Source: an uncultured Eubacteriales bacterium
GTDB lineage: Bacteria; Bacillota; Clostridia; Lachnospirales; Lachnospiraceae
DNA: 64,000 nucleotides
Direction of reading: 5' to 3'
Assembly (NCBI GenBank): GCA_949284175.1
Contig: CASDVE010000001.1
Span: 1 to 64,000 of the forward strand
The notes beneath the pieces are model-generated. The model saw only the letters and a list, made by a program, of their open reading frames with translations. It did no database searches and had not been told where the DNA came from. The position numbers were made by a program, and so were the translations under genes. This document shows, one piece after another, positions 8,495-16,739 of the stretch. Position 1 is the first letter of the stretch. The number at the start of each line of letters is the position of its first letter.

Positions 8495-9621
8495 TTTTTT
8501 TGTCGAAACCACATGAACAGAGTAATTACTGCTATCCCTCCACATAGAAAACAAATTCCCAAATAAATATCCATAACTTGAAAATTTGACATTTTTCCAA
8601 TTACAATTTGATAAAAAACACCACCTAAATTGGAAGAAAAAGTAATAAGAGCAAATGCGGTTGCTTTATATTGTGGAAATAATACACTACTTTGGTATCC
8701 TAACACTGGATATAATGGTGCAAAGGAAATTCCTACCAATATAATACCAATCAATTTTCCACATATATTGGGTACAAATAAGAAAATAGCACTGCCAAGA
8801 GATGCCACTATAAAACATGGGACTACCAGCTTTCTTACATTTTTTATTTTACTCGCACCAAAACGCCCTAAAATACTAGCAAGCCAATAAACAGATAATG
8901 CAGTTGCAGAAACAGAGGCTTTTCCTATTGCCTCAAAATAAACACTTGACCAATAAGTGAATGCGCTCTCACTTCCTGTTGATATAATAATGGATACCAT
9001 ACATAAAACTAAATATGGATTTTTCAGCATCAAAAACACTTGTGATATGTGAGTTTTCTGTTTTTTTTCTTCTTTCTCCAATGGAATCTGACGCAATATC
9101 TTTATTCCATAGATACACAATAAACACATACAAATATAAACAACTTGATACTCCTTTCCTTTTACAAAATTTGACAAAATCATCGGAGAAATCATAGCCC
9201 CAATGCTAAATAGACCTTGACTAACTAATAAGTTTTGTCCACAGCTTTCTTTATTGACATCGGATATAATAGCAAATAAACTGCTCTCCATTCCCCCAAC
9301 ACCAACTCCATATAATAAAAATCCAAATACAATGAAATAAATATATGGAGAAACTGCAATAATAAAAGCGCCTAATACCATGCAAAAAATCGCTAAACTT
9401 CCACTTACCCTCCTTCCTATCGAATCCGACAAAGTTCCAAAACACAGTACAGTTAACATTGGTCCCGCATATAATGCTCCTATCATCATAGCCATTTGAG
9501 AATTCGTTGCGTTATGATCGAGTACAATATAATGGATTAACATTTGATGGGCTGCATAGAAATATCCATTAAAGAAAAACATAAGATAAATTTTTAAATT
9601 GATTTGTTGTTTTTTTGTTAT
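8443..9621 (-). CDS. MFS permease with apparent ATA start
   Basis: Major facilitator superfamily transporter of about 392 residues with 12 predicted membrane segments, including the loop 2-3 motif GTLSDSIGRRVSG. The first ATG (9580-9582) has no ribosome site. An in-frame ATA at 9619-9621 lies 8 nt after a strong GGGGGAG, and the extension reads (M)TKKQQINLKIYL, a natural-looking N-terminus. The C-terminal residues HVSRVSHVRERSS are encoded by the intergenic repeat, so the original stop was probably replaced. It is the first gene of the ECF/udp cluster and is divergent from a Crp/Fnr-like gene. A nucleoside substrate is inferred from the neighbours only. Confidence 0.82.
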   Translation of the reverse strand: MTKKQQINLKIYLMFFFNGYFYAAHQMLIHYIVLDHNATNSQMAMMIGALYAGPMLTVLCFGTLSDSIGRRVSGSLAIFCMVLGAFIIAVSPYIYFIVFGFLLYGVGVGGMESSLFAIISDVNKESCGQNLLVSQGLFSIGAMISPMILSNFVKGKEYQVVYICMCLLCIYGIKILRQIPLEKEEKKQKTHISQVFLMLKNPYLVLCMVSIIISTGSESAFTYWSSVYFEAIGKASVSATALSVYWLASILGRFGASKIKNVRKLVVPCFIVASLGSAIFLFVPNICGKLIGIILVGISFAPLYPVLGYQSSVLFPQYKATAFALITFSSNLGGVFYQIVIGKMSNFQVMDIYLGICFLCGGIAVITLFMWFRQKNNEKHVSRVSHVRERSS

Positions 9622-9687
9622 TTTACTCTCTCCCCCTTCTTACCTTCAAACATAGTTTTACTTTGAATTGATTGCACTATTTGCTTG

Positions 9688-9716
9688 TTGATTTGATTTT
9701 AGTATATATGTATAAT
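9688..9716 (+). promoter_or_regulatory. Promoter of the Crp/Fnr-like gene
   Basis: TTGATT (9688-9693), a 17-bp spacer and TATAAT (9711-9716). The predicted start site falls inside the 20-bp palindrome at 9721-9740, which suggests autoregulation. Confidence 0.7.
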
Positions 9717-9720
9717 AAAT

Positions 9721-9740
9721 AAAATGACATTTGTCATTTT
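9721..9740. promoter_or_regulatory. Perfect palindrome, probable Crp/Fnr-family operator
   Basis: AAAATGACA and TGTCATTTT flank a TT centre, giving a 20-bp perfect inverted repeat. It resembles the two-fold TGA-N-TCA type sites of Crp/Fnr regulators. It sits just downstream of the -10 of the regulator gene and between it and the divergent MFS/ECF/udp operon. Binding by the adjacent regulator is inferred. Confidence 0.65.
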
Positions 9741-9780
9741 TTATGCTTTTTTATTTTTAAGAGGAGGTTTATAAGATATT

Positions 9781-10479
9781 ATGGATAAAAACTCTATAAT
9801 TTTATTAGAAAAACTGCTTTCTAATAATGCAAATTTTCAAAAGTACAAATCAGAAACTGAACATACATTTTATAATGCTCTCTTTAGAGCTCCAAAAAAC
9901 GATATTATTCTATCCCAAAATTCACCTTCCGATGCTCTTTATATTTTATTAGAAGGCAGTGTTTCCATCGTTGATGAATGTGCGGACGAATATAACAGTA
10001 TTATTGATTCTGTTGAACCAATTCATATTTTGGGATTGGTGGAGATCTTAAATCACATTGATACTTATTGTGCTTTTGTTATAGCAAATACACCTTGTAC
10101 TTTTTTAAAATTCACAACCTCTGAATTCCTAAATGCTATTTCTCAGAATGTTGCTTTATGTTATCGCACTCTAATCACGCTTAGCCATTCTACTCAAGCA
10201 AATATGTATCGGGCAAAAAGTCAATATCTTCTTCAACAGGAAGACATTTTAGGGCACTATTTCTTCCAACTTGTTCGAACAAAAGGAAAGCCTTATATTT
10301 ATCCTCATACCAGGGAATATTTAGCAGATAAACTGCACATCAATTTGAGAACATTATATCGTTATTTAGATATGCTAAAAAAACAAGAACTTATCACCAT
10401 TCAGCAGGGAAAAATTATAATTACAGAAAAAAACTTTCAAAAACTTAACTTTCAATATTCTAACTTGAGTTTTAAATAA
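9781..10479 (+). CDS. Crp/Fnr-family transcriptional regulator
   Basis: 232 residues. An N-terminal cyclic-nucleotide-binding-like beta barrel (about 15-125) contains APKNDIILSQNSPSDALYIL and LLEGSVSIV. A long dimer helix follows. The C-terminal winged helix (about 165-225) carries TREYLADKLHINLRTLYRYL. The cAMP-binding phosphate cassette and Fnr-type cysteine cluster are not evident, so its signal is unknown. Ribosome site GAGGAGG is 13 nt upstream of the ATG, which is rather long spacing. It is divergent from the MFS/ECF/udp operon, with a perfect palindrome between, so it is the likely local regulator. Confidence 0.85.
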   Translation: MDKNSIILLEKLLSNNANFQKYKSETEHTFYNALFRAPKNDIILSQNSPSDALYILLEGSVSIVDECADEYNSIIDSVEPIHILGLVEILNHIDTYCAFVIANTPCTFLKFTTSEFLNAISQNVALCYRTLITLSHSTQANMYRAKSQYLLQQEDILGHYFFQLVRTKGKPYIYPHTREYLADKLHINLRTLYRYLDMLKKQELITIQQGKIIITEKNFQKLNFQYSNLSFK

Positions 10480-10529
10480 ACAACTATATACCAACTGTTA
10501 ACTCAAAAACAGTCTGATTTCATGAAAAG

Positions 10530-10565
10530 GAGCCAGATACCCACTTTCATTCTGGGCTCTGGCTC
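10530..10565. terminator. Stem-loop between convergent genes (possible terminator)
   Basis: GAGCCAGA (10530-10537) pairs perfectly with TCTGGCTC (10558-10565), extended inside by CCCA/TGGG. It lies between the Crp-like gene and the convergent immunity-like genes. On the minus strand it is followed by CTTTTC only, so termination efficiency is uncertain. Confidence 0.5.
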
Positions 10566-10652
10566 ATACTATACTTCTAATAAATGGTGTTTCCTTCTTT
10601 TCTCCATAAAAGTTATATTTTATTAGTTCATTGCTGATACTTTTCTCCCCTC

Positions 10653-11108
10653 CTATGAATCCAATCCATTCCTAAAAAATAAACCTTCCGATATAGCAAG
10701 TTTATCTAAAATCCTTTTCATATCCTCATCGGGATTATAAATGGACATATGCAAACAATCCCATTCAAATGTCAATAGTGCATCTTCATTCGAAAATAGA
10801 ATATAGACTGTTCCTGAATGATTTTCCAAAATTTCGCAAATAATATTAACAACCATTTCTGGTGTAGGCTCTTCGATCCAACAATCCCACAAAATAGAAA
10901 TAGAATAATAACACATGAGTTTTAACAAAATATTGCTAAATTTAGTCAATAATCCATTCTGCTTGAAATCATTTAACAAATAATTTTCTACTTCAAAAAA
11001 TTTTCCTTTTGAATCAGCAGGAACTTGTTCTGGTAAAACATCAATGATATAACAGCTTTTTTCTATTAACTCATCAATTTTTTCTATCGTTCTATCGATA
11101 TCGATCAC
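10653..11108 (-). CDS. Small acidic protein, immunity-like (unassigned)
   Basis: 151-residue acidic cytoplasmic protein without signal peptide or membrane segment; no family assigned with certainty. Its style resembles orphan immunity proteins of polymorphic toxin systems: a helical N-terminus, then VYILFSNEDALLTFEWDCLH, then SIYNPDEDMKRILDKLA with an EGLFFRN tail. It is followed by a short broken frame and preceded by another small immunity-like gene (11135-11455). No toxin gene is present, only a possible C-terminal toxin scrap at 11461-11567. The assignment is an inference from size, composition and context. Confidence 0.5.
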   Translation of the reverse strand: MIDIDRTIEKIDELIEKSCYIIDVLPEQVPADSKGKFFEVENYLLNDFKQNGLLTKFSNILLKLMCYYSISILWDCWIEEPTPEMVVNIICEILENHSGTVYILFSNEDALLTFEWDCLHMSIYNPDEDMKRILDKLAISEGLFFRNGLDS

Positions 11109-11134
11109 CTCGGTTCGTTCTCATTATAGTTATC

Positions 11135-11455
11135 TCAGACTCCTAATAGCCACAAAAAATTACTCTTCATTGGATCACACCGAATCCAATCATTTATTTG
11201 ATTAAAAAAATTCTTGTACTTTGGTTTTTCCAAAAGACAGAGTTCTTCAATATTTTTCCATTCAAATAACATAATCTTTTGCTGTCCATAATAAGAAAAC
11301 TGTGAAAATACTTGTTCAAAATATGGCTGTAATATTACAATATCGTCTGAATCAATATATAGAGAATCCTCATTCCAGTTTTTTGGATAGTTACTAGGAT
11401 AACAAAATTCATAGACATCATGTCCAACTAACTCATGTAATTTTAATAATTTCAT
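11135..11455 (-). CDS. Small protein of unknown function, immunity-like
   Basis: 106 residues, rich in aromatic residues (W, Y, F), acidic, cytoplasmic; not recognised. The start at 11453-11455 has GGAGG about 9 nt upstream, within the end of a short upstream frame. The gene is 26 bp from the next immunity-like gene and is probably cotranscribed with it. Strings of small unrelated acidic genes like these usually accompany contact-dependent or polymorphic toxin modules, but no toxin remains here. Function is not assigned. Confidence 0.5.
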   Translation of the reverse strand: MKLLKLHELVGHDVYEFCYPSNYPKNWNEDSLYIDSDDIVILQPYFEQVFSQFSYYGQQKIMLFEWKNIEELCLLEKPKYKNFFNQINDWIRCDPMKSNFLWLLGV

Positions 11456-11460
11456 ACATC

Positions 11461-11567
11461 TTATCCTCCATATAAATTCATTATTTTTATATCCTGTTCA
11501 TTATTCATATAAAACTCTTCAAAGTATTTTTCTTTTAAAAACTTTTGGAATATTGGATTCCATGAAA
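11461..11567 (-). pseudogene. Open fragment without start, possible C-terminal toxin scrap
   Basis: Between the aldo/keto reductase stop and the immunity-like gene, one minus-strand frame is open: SLISWNPIFQKFLKEKYFEE then FYMNNEQDIKIMNLYGG and a TAA at 11461-11463. It lacks its own start and ribosome site at the left and abuts the reductase stop exactly. It could be the 3' end of a deleted gene whose downstream partners are the two small genes. It could also be chance. Confidence 0.3.
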
Positions 11568-12479
11568 TCAAGGAATCGGATTTCCAGCTGCTCGATAAAT
11601 TTCATACCATTCTGGTCTTGTCAATGTGATCTCAGCACCTTCTGCCATCTCTTTTATCCTATTTACACTCGTTGTTCCAGCAATCATCTGCATCTTTGCT
11701 GGATGCCTCAAAATCCAAGCCGTTACAATGGCAGAATTTGTCACACCATACTGCTCTGCCAACCGATCAATTACCTCATTTAATTTTTCATATTTTGGAG
11801 AATGGATAAATAATCCTTCAAATGCTCCATATTGAAATGGTGACCAAGTCTGCATGGTAATATTATGTAGCTGACAATAATCCAAAATGCCACCATCCCG
11901 ATCACAGGCTCTTGCATCCATCGTGTTTACATTGATTCCCCGATCAATCATTGGCGTATGAGCTGGCCCAAACTGCATTTGGTTTACAATGATCTTCTGA
12001 TTGCACGCTCTTTGTAATAATTCAATTTGGGTTGGATTAAAATTGGATACACCAAAAGCACGAACTTTCCCACTATTGCTCAATTGGTTAAAGGTATCTG
12101 CCACCTCCTCTGGCTCCATTAACGCATCGGGACGATGTAACAATAAAATATCAATATATTCCATCTGAAGTCGTTTTAAACTTCCATCTACGGATTCTAA
12201 AATATGCTCTTTTGAAAAATCATAATAACCTTTTCTAATTCCACACTTTGTTTGAATAATCACTTTTTCTCTTAAAGACGGGGTAATCAATCCACCATAA
12301 AGCTCTTCACAAATACCACCACCATAAATATCCGCATGGTCAAACATATTGATTCCGCTAGATATGGCTGTATGAATTAGTTCTGCTACCTCTTTTTTTG
12401 ACATCGCATTGATTCTCATGTTGCCAAGAACCACTCTTGATGCCATAATCCCACTACAACCAAGATTTACTTTTTCCAT
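11568..12479 (-). CDS. Aldo/keto reductase, YdhF-like
   Basis: NADPH-dependent oxidoreductase of the aldo/keto reductase superfamily, 303 residues. The catalytic tetrad is visible: Asp and Tyr in MFDHADIYGGG (about 46-56), Lys in IQTKCGI (about 79-85) and His in LLLHRPDAL (about 114-122). The cofactor end has IAGTTSVNRIKEM. The start at 12477-12479 is preceded by AGGTGAGG with about 10-nt spacing; an earlier in-frame ATG lacks a ribosome site. The substrate is unknown. It is transcribed as a single gene, with the broken toxin-like scrap immediately after its stop. Confidence 0.9.
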   Translation of the reverse strand: MEKVNLGCSGIMASRVVLGNMRINAMSKKEVAELIHTAISSGINMFDHADIYGGGICEELYGGLITPSLREKVIIQTKCGIRKGYYDFSKEHILESVDGSLKRLQMEYIDILLLHRPDALMEPEEVADTFNQLSNSGKVRAFGVSNFNPTQIELLQRACNQKIIVNQMQFGPAHTPMIDRGINVNTMDARACDRDGGILDYCQLHNITMQTWSPFQYGAFEGLFIHSPKYEKLNEVIDRLAEQYGVTNSAIVTAWILRHPAKMQMIAGTTSVNRIKEMAEGAEITLTRPEWYEIYRAAGNPIP

Positions 12480-12657
12480 GAAACCGTACCTCACCTTCTT
12501 ATCATTTGTTGCTATCATAAAAAACTACACCCAAAAAGTCAATATTTTTTTGTACTATTCTAACAATATTTCTTACTAAAAAGTTTTCATTCCATCCTTG
12601 TTCGTATATTATAGACTATCCTATCATAATTTTTTCGTATAAGATTTTGTATATCAT

Positions 12658-12698
12658 AAAAACAGGCGATACACCACCTCTTCAGATAGCATACCGCC
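12658..12698 (-). terminator. Terminator of the sulfite/nitrite reductase gene
   Basis: On the minus strand GGCGGTAT (12691-12698) pairs with GTATCGCC (12665-12672), including G-U pairs, followed by TGTTTTTAT just after the reductase stop. Confidence 0.6.
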
Positions 12699-12704
12699 AT
12701 ATTC

Positions 12705-14249
12705 TTACGCTAAATATTTTTCAGCAATTTCTTTTAATGTTGTTTCATGATCTTTGATCCATTCATCATATGTCATACCCGCTGTTTCCACAGCTTTTCC
12801 TACTGTACATAAAAATTCTGGAATGTTTTCTTCTAAAATAACACCGAGCTTCTCACCGAATTTTTCTTTTCCTTGTTCATCATTTCCATTAATATGAAGC
12901 GTAAAAGCAGGATGTGCCACTTTATCAATGACTTTAACGCCACCATGAAAACCGATTTTTCCAATTTGATGAGTTCCACAAGAAGATGGACAACCGGAAA
13001 TATGAATTTTAGGAAGAACGCCATCTGCAAATCCTTGTTCTCGTTCCATCTCTACCAATTTTTTCATCAGACCTTGAGAATCACGCACACCTACTTGACA
13101 AATAACTGCTCCGATACAAGAAACAGATGCCTCAAATGTTGTTTCTGCTCCATCTGCTGTTGCAGATAATACTTTTTGAGCTTCTGAACCATTGCAGTTA
13201 ATAATGTAGACGCTTTCATCTGGTGTTAAACGAAGTTCTACTTGATCCATATCCTTAATTAAATCATAGATTTTTCTTAATTTATTTGGATCTGGAGTTC
13301 CTCCAATTGGATGATAGAGAACAGAATATAATCCCTCTTGTTTTTGAGGAATAATACGCTTTCCGGATACTACAACGCCATCTGGTTGTTTTGTAACAAC
13401 GGTTGGTGTAATATCAAGATCTAAGTTTGTCGTTTCTTTCATAACTTCTTCTAATTTTTTCTGATATGCTTTTACATATTCTTCTTGTCCAAGCGTATCC
13501 TGCATATAACGACTTCTCGCTTTTCCACGATTCTCATAATTTCCATACGCAGTAAAAGTTCTTACCATAGCTTTTACATAATAAAGCACTTTAGAAGGGT
13601 CTACCGCTTCTGCTACTTTTAATCCAATTTTTGGATTATTTCCAAGACCACCTGCACTGTATACATCAAAGGTTCCATCCGGTCTTGCTACAAAACCTAA
13701 ATCTCGAAATGTAGCATGAGGAATATTTTTATTGGAATTTGAAAATCCAACCTTTAACTTTCTTGGAAGTTTCACAGTTTTGATAAATGCCATTAAATAC
13801 TCTGCTGTTTCCTCCGCATATGGCATAACATCAAAATACTCCCCTTGTTCTACTCCTGAAAGTGGAGATACCATAACATTTCGTGGAAAATCTCCTCCTC
13901 CACCTCTTGTTACAACATTATAATTCAACCCTTGTTCCATAATGGCATAGACTGCTGCTGGCTGAAGATTGTGATATTGTACCGTTTGACAAGTTGTAAA
14001 ATGTACTGTATTTACTTTATGGCGTTCAATTGTTTCAACTAAAAAACGAAGTTTTTCTTTTGTAACCCTTCCACCTGTCATTCTAAGACGGAGCATGCTG
14101 GATTCTCCACCTCTTTGTGCATAGCTTCCATAAGCACCAGAAATTCCTTTATAATCCTTTGCAGGTAACTCTTTATTATAAAATTTCTGTGTTGCCTCTT
14201 TGAAGCGATCCATATCACTTCTCCAAATTTCATTGGCAAATGGTTTCAT
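12705..14249 (-). CDS. Siroheme sulfite/nitrite reductase
   Basis: Six-electron reductase that reduces sulfite to sulfide or nitrite to ammonia using ferredoxin, with siroheme and one [4Fe-4S] cluster; cytoplasmic. The 514 residues show two ferredoxin-like repeats, RLRMTGGRVTKEKL (about 55-68) and LRLTPDESVYI (about 335-345). Cluster cysteines appear in CIGAVIC (C-x5-C) and CPSSC (C-x3-C within HISGCPSSCGTHQIG). Siroheme-binding arginines lie around TRGGGGDFPRNV and NYENRGKARSRY. The start follows AGGAGG. It is monocistronic, with a consensus promoter at 14377-14405. Sequence alone does not separate sulfite from nitrite reductase; with no nitrate genes nearby, sulfite assimilation is the safer reading. 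Confidence 0.88.
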   Translation of the reverse strand: MKPFANEIWRSDMDRFKEATQKFYNKELPAKDYKGISGAYGSYAQRGGESSMLRLRMTGGRVTKEKLRFLVETIERHKVNTVHFTTCQTVQYHNLQPAAVYAIMEQGLNYNVVTRGGGGDFPRNVMVSPLSGVEQGEYFDVMPYAEETAEYLMAFIKTVKLPRKLKVGFSNSNKNIPHATFRDLGFVARPDGTFDVYSAGGLGNNPKIGLKVAEAVDPSKVLYYVKAMVRTFTAYGNYENRGKARSRYMQDTLGQEEYVKAYQKKLEEVMKETTNLDLDITPTVVTKQPDGVVVSGKRIIPQKQEGLYSVLYHPIGGTPDPNKLRKIYDLIKDMDQVELRLTPDESVYIINCNGSEAQKVLSATADGAETTFEASVSCIGAVICQVGVRDSQGLMKKLVEMEREQGFADGVLPKIHISGCPSSCGTHQIGKIGFHGGVKVIDKVAHPAFTLHINGNDEQGKEKFGEKLGVILEENIPEFLCTVGKAVETAGMTYDEWIKDHETTLKEIAEKYLA

Positions 14250-14376
14250 TTTTCTACCTCCTAATATTCTTCTTTTGATATTTTTTCTACTCTCCTATGT
14301 CTTATAGCTCAAAGTATCTATTATGAGCTTTATCCCTTTATTTTACTTGATAAGATTTCACATAACTTACATTACT

Positions 14377-14405
14377 ATTATACTGTATACAATCTTTAGG
14401 TTCAA
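14377..14405 (-). promoter_or_regulatory. Promoter of the sulfite/nitrite reductase gene
   Basis: Minus-strand TTGAAC (14400-14405), a 17-bp spacer and consensus TATAAT (14377-14382), about 130 bp upstream of the start codon. The remaining roughly 300-bp intergenic region is AT-rich with no other recognisable feature. Confidence 0.75.
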
Positions 14406-14545
14406 GGTGGCTTTGACAAAATAATGACAATTTTTTTCTATCTTTTTTTTATATTTTTCTACATTTTGCAATATATTTTATTTTTTATTTATATCCACAA
14501 GACTCATACCCTTATTTTTTCAGCTGATTTTATAGAAAGGAAGGG

Positions 14546-15988
14546 CTAGATCAAATATCGAATACACTGAAATAGAATTGATGTAATACGATAAAGAATT
14601 GCTGTTTTCTTTGGCAACTCTGCCATAGCCACTTTGTCTTGTTCCTCATATTTATTTTCTTTCGTCACCCGAATGGACTGTTCTTCCATCACCTGAATAT
14701 TTTTCTTTAGCTGATTGGTAAACTCTTTTCCTTCGATGACAAACATGGTTTCTGTATCCAAGTACGCACTTCTCATATCAAAATTGAAAGAGCCAATCAC
14801 ACTCACCGTATCATCAATATACAAAGATTTACCATGAGAAGAATGAGCTCCTTGAAATTCATAGAGCAAAACCCCTGTTTCTAAAATCTCTTTCCTTCTT
14901 AATAAATAATCGGAAGACGCCATTACATTATCCCCAACTGCAATGGAATTTACCTGCATTTTTACTGGCTTATCTCCAGTACAAACAGCAGTCAATTGTT
15001 CTTTCATATCATCACTGAATACTGCATAAGGAGTATGAATATAGGCTTCTTCCTTCCTAGCTCCAATCATAGCAATTAAATCATAATACAGTACCGGTTT
15101 TTTTGTCAAAATATTAGTTGGATTTGTCAAAAGTACGGTTCTTCCAACGGATACTGTCTTTTGTTTATAACTGCCTTCTTCTGTAAATAATTCTTTTTTT
15201 TCTGTTTTTATCTCTTGATATCGTTCTTTTAATCTCGTCTTTTCTTGCTCTACTTCTTTTTCACTCACGAAAAATGGAAGTTCCTTATAGACAACCTTCA
15301 CTGTATCCAATTGTTTTATTTTTTCATAATATGCTTCCATCTGGGCTATGGCTGTTCCTTCTTCTCTTTTGTTTTTATTGTTATCATACAATAGAAACTC
15401 TCGATCATAGCTCAAATTTTTTATATTATATGTTCCTAGAAAATAGTCAAAGGTATTCCTTCCACCCACTAATAAAACTCGATCATCCACGATAATATAT
15501 TTATCGTGCATTCTCCCATTCCATGTCCATGGCTTTAAAACATTTGGTTTATTATATGTCCGAATCACAACATTCTCATTCATCCCAACCGCATAAAACA
15601 TGGAATCATTTTTCATATGAGTTAAAACAGACATTCCATCCACAATAATCTCTATTTTCACCCCTCGCTCTGCTGCTTCTAATAAACAAGAAAATACATC
15701 TTCAGCACTTTTCCCTGGTCGAATATCAAAAGTTGATAAAATGATACTCTCTTTTGCTTCATCAATGATTTGTAATCGTGCATCCAAAGCATCCGTACTT
15801 GTTTCCAATATGGTTGCTTTTTGGTTACTATCTTTGTACTCTTCTGGTGATTTCACAATCGAAACTGCCTTTTTACCTGCTTCACTCACTTCTGCTTTTG
15901 GATGAAACATAAATGGCACAAGACCACCTATGATATAATAAATAGCGATTATTATAACTGTTAGTATGACCACTTTTCTTATTTTCAT
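14546..15988 (-). CDS. Phospholipase D-like protein (cardiolipin synthase-type)
   Basis: 480-residue protein with one N-terminal membrane segment (VVILTVIIIAIYYIIGGLV, about 6-24) and two phospholipase D domains. The first HKD motif is MHDKYIIVDDRVLLVGGRN (about 175-193). The second is SSHGKSLYIDDTVSVIGSFN (about 392-411). Both catalytic His-Lys pairs are present, so transphosphatidylation or phosphodiesterase activity is plausible, probably on phospholipids at the membrane. A charged coiled stretch (EKEVEQEKTRLKERYQEIK) separates the domains. It is shorter in membrane anchor than ClsA (one segment rather than two), so the exact reaction is unsettled. A structured repeat sits in its upstream region. 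Confidence 0.85.
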   Translation of the reverse strand: MKIRKVVILTVIIIAIYYIIGGLVPFMFHPKAEVSEAGKKAVSIVKSPEEYKDSNQKATILETSTDALDARLQIIDEAKESIILSTFDIRPGKSAEDVFSCLLEAAERGVKIEIIVDGMSVLTHMKNDSMFYAVGMNENVVIRTYNKPNVLKPWTWNGRMHDKYIIVDDRVLLVGGRNTFDYFLGTYNIKNLSYDREFLLYDNNKNKREEGTAIAQMEAYYEKIKQLDTVKVVYKELPFFVSEKEVEQEKTRLKERYQEIKTEKKELFTEEGSYKQKTVSVGRTVLLTNPTNILTKKPVLYYDLIAMIGARKEEAYIHTPYAVFSDDMKEQLTAVCTGDKPVKMQVNSIAVGDNVMASSDYLLRRKEILETGVLLYEFQGAHSSHGKSLYIDDTVSVIGSFNFDMRSAYLDTETMFVIEGKEFTNQLKKNIQVMEEQSIRVTKENKYEEQDKVAMAELPKKTAILYRITSILFQCIRYLI

Positions 15989-16018
15989 AAAATCCCTCTC
16001 CCTATTTCAAATTTTTCC

Positions 16019-16117
16019 AAACGATGAGAAGCACGCTTTGCGAACTTCTCTGACTCGCAGACAGTCGCCATATGCGAGCATAAATGCTCTCGCATGGCTC
16101 GTTGTATTTGCGTAAAT
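16019..16117 (+). repeat. Structured intergenic repeat, copy 2
   Basis: About 99 bp in reference orientation: ACGATGAGAAGCACGCTTTG, CGAACTTCTC, a variant linker, the hairpin GAGCATAAATGCTC, then CTCGTTGTATTTGCGTAAAT. Stem 1 is TGAGAAG with ACTTCTC; stem 2 is GAGCAT/ATGCTC. It lies between the Nudix-gene terminator and the phospholipase D gene start. Confidence 0.85.
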
Positions 16118-16169
16118 ATAAAAAACTGTTATAAAGTATAAATTATAACTTTCTACTTTACAACAGTTT
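16117..16169 (-). terminator. Terminator of the Nudix gene
   Basis: AAACTGTT-TAAAGTA (from 16123) pairs with TACTTTA-AACAGTTT (to 16169) and is followed on the minus strand by TTTTTTATATT. It is directly adjacent to repeat copy 2. Confidence 0.8.
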
Positions 16170-16208
16170 CTCCATTTTTTCCCATTATTTTTATTCTTTT
16201 TTTCGAAT

Positions 16209-16700
16209 CTACATCTTTTTTTTATTACAACACATTGCTCTTTCATATGTCCATTCAGTGATTCCTTGCAAGTCATCACCCTTATACTCTAATTTTAAAG
16301 AGAAAAAGTTTGTTTCAGTTCTCAATAAACGAAACATCTCTTTATCTCCCTCCCAGATATTGAGCTGTTCAATTTTGTCTTTTGGAACCCATGTAAGAAT
16401 GCCCTCATCACATTCTTTCAAGGTTCCTTCAAACTCTTTTGATGTATATAAAAAAATGTATTCCGGTTCTTGAAGATCGGATAGAAAAGTTAAAATTCCC
16501 CGAAACTCAAAACTTTTGAGCAAAAGTCCTGTTTCTTCTTTTACTTCACGAAGCAAACATTCTTCTGGAGATTCTCCCAATTCAAACTTTCCTCCAACTC
16601 CAATCCACTTTTCTTTGTTAACGTCATCCTTTTTTGAAACTCGATGAAGCATTAAATACTGTTCATCCTTTTCTAAATAACAAAGTGTTGTTTGTTTCAT
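16209..16700 (-). CDS. Nudix hydrolase (MutT-like, 8-oxo-dGTP diphosphatase type)
   Basis: 163 residues. The Nudix box GGKFELGESPEECLLREVKE followed by ETGL matches G-x5-E-x7-REUxEExGU at about 36-59, so the Mg2+ and pyrophosphate-binding helix is intact. The fold hydrolyses nucleoside diphosphate derivatives, and the family name suggests removal of oxidised dGTP. The exact substrate cannot be read. The start follows GGGAG with 8-nt spacing. A hairpin terminator follows at 16117-16169. It lies 40 bp downstream of the PRiA4_ORF3 gene and may be cotranscribed with it. Confidence 0.88.
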   Translation of the reverse strand: MKQTTLCYLEKDEQYLMLHRVSKKDDVNKEKWIGVGGKFELGESPEECLLREVKEETGLLLKSFEFRGILTFLSDLQEPEYIFLYTSKEFEGTLKECDEGILTWVPKDKIEQLNIWEGDKEMFRLLRTETNFFSLKLEYKGDDLQGITEWTYERAMCCNKKKM

Positions 16701-16739
16701 CTGACGTTCTCCCTTATCAATCTCTCATATTCGATTTGA

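Noticed and set aside
10564-10638. 25-codon frame after AGGAGGGG with ATC as first codon
   Set aside because: Too short and lacks a normal start to be called a gene; kept only as part of the degraded immunity-like island.
16007-16279. Open frame of 90 codons on the minus strand
   Set aside because: It runs from inside the Nudix gene through the terminator and repeat copy 2; no ribosome site and no protein-like composition.
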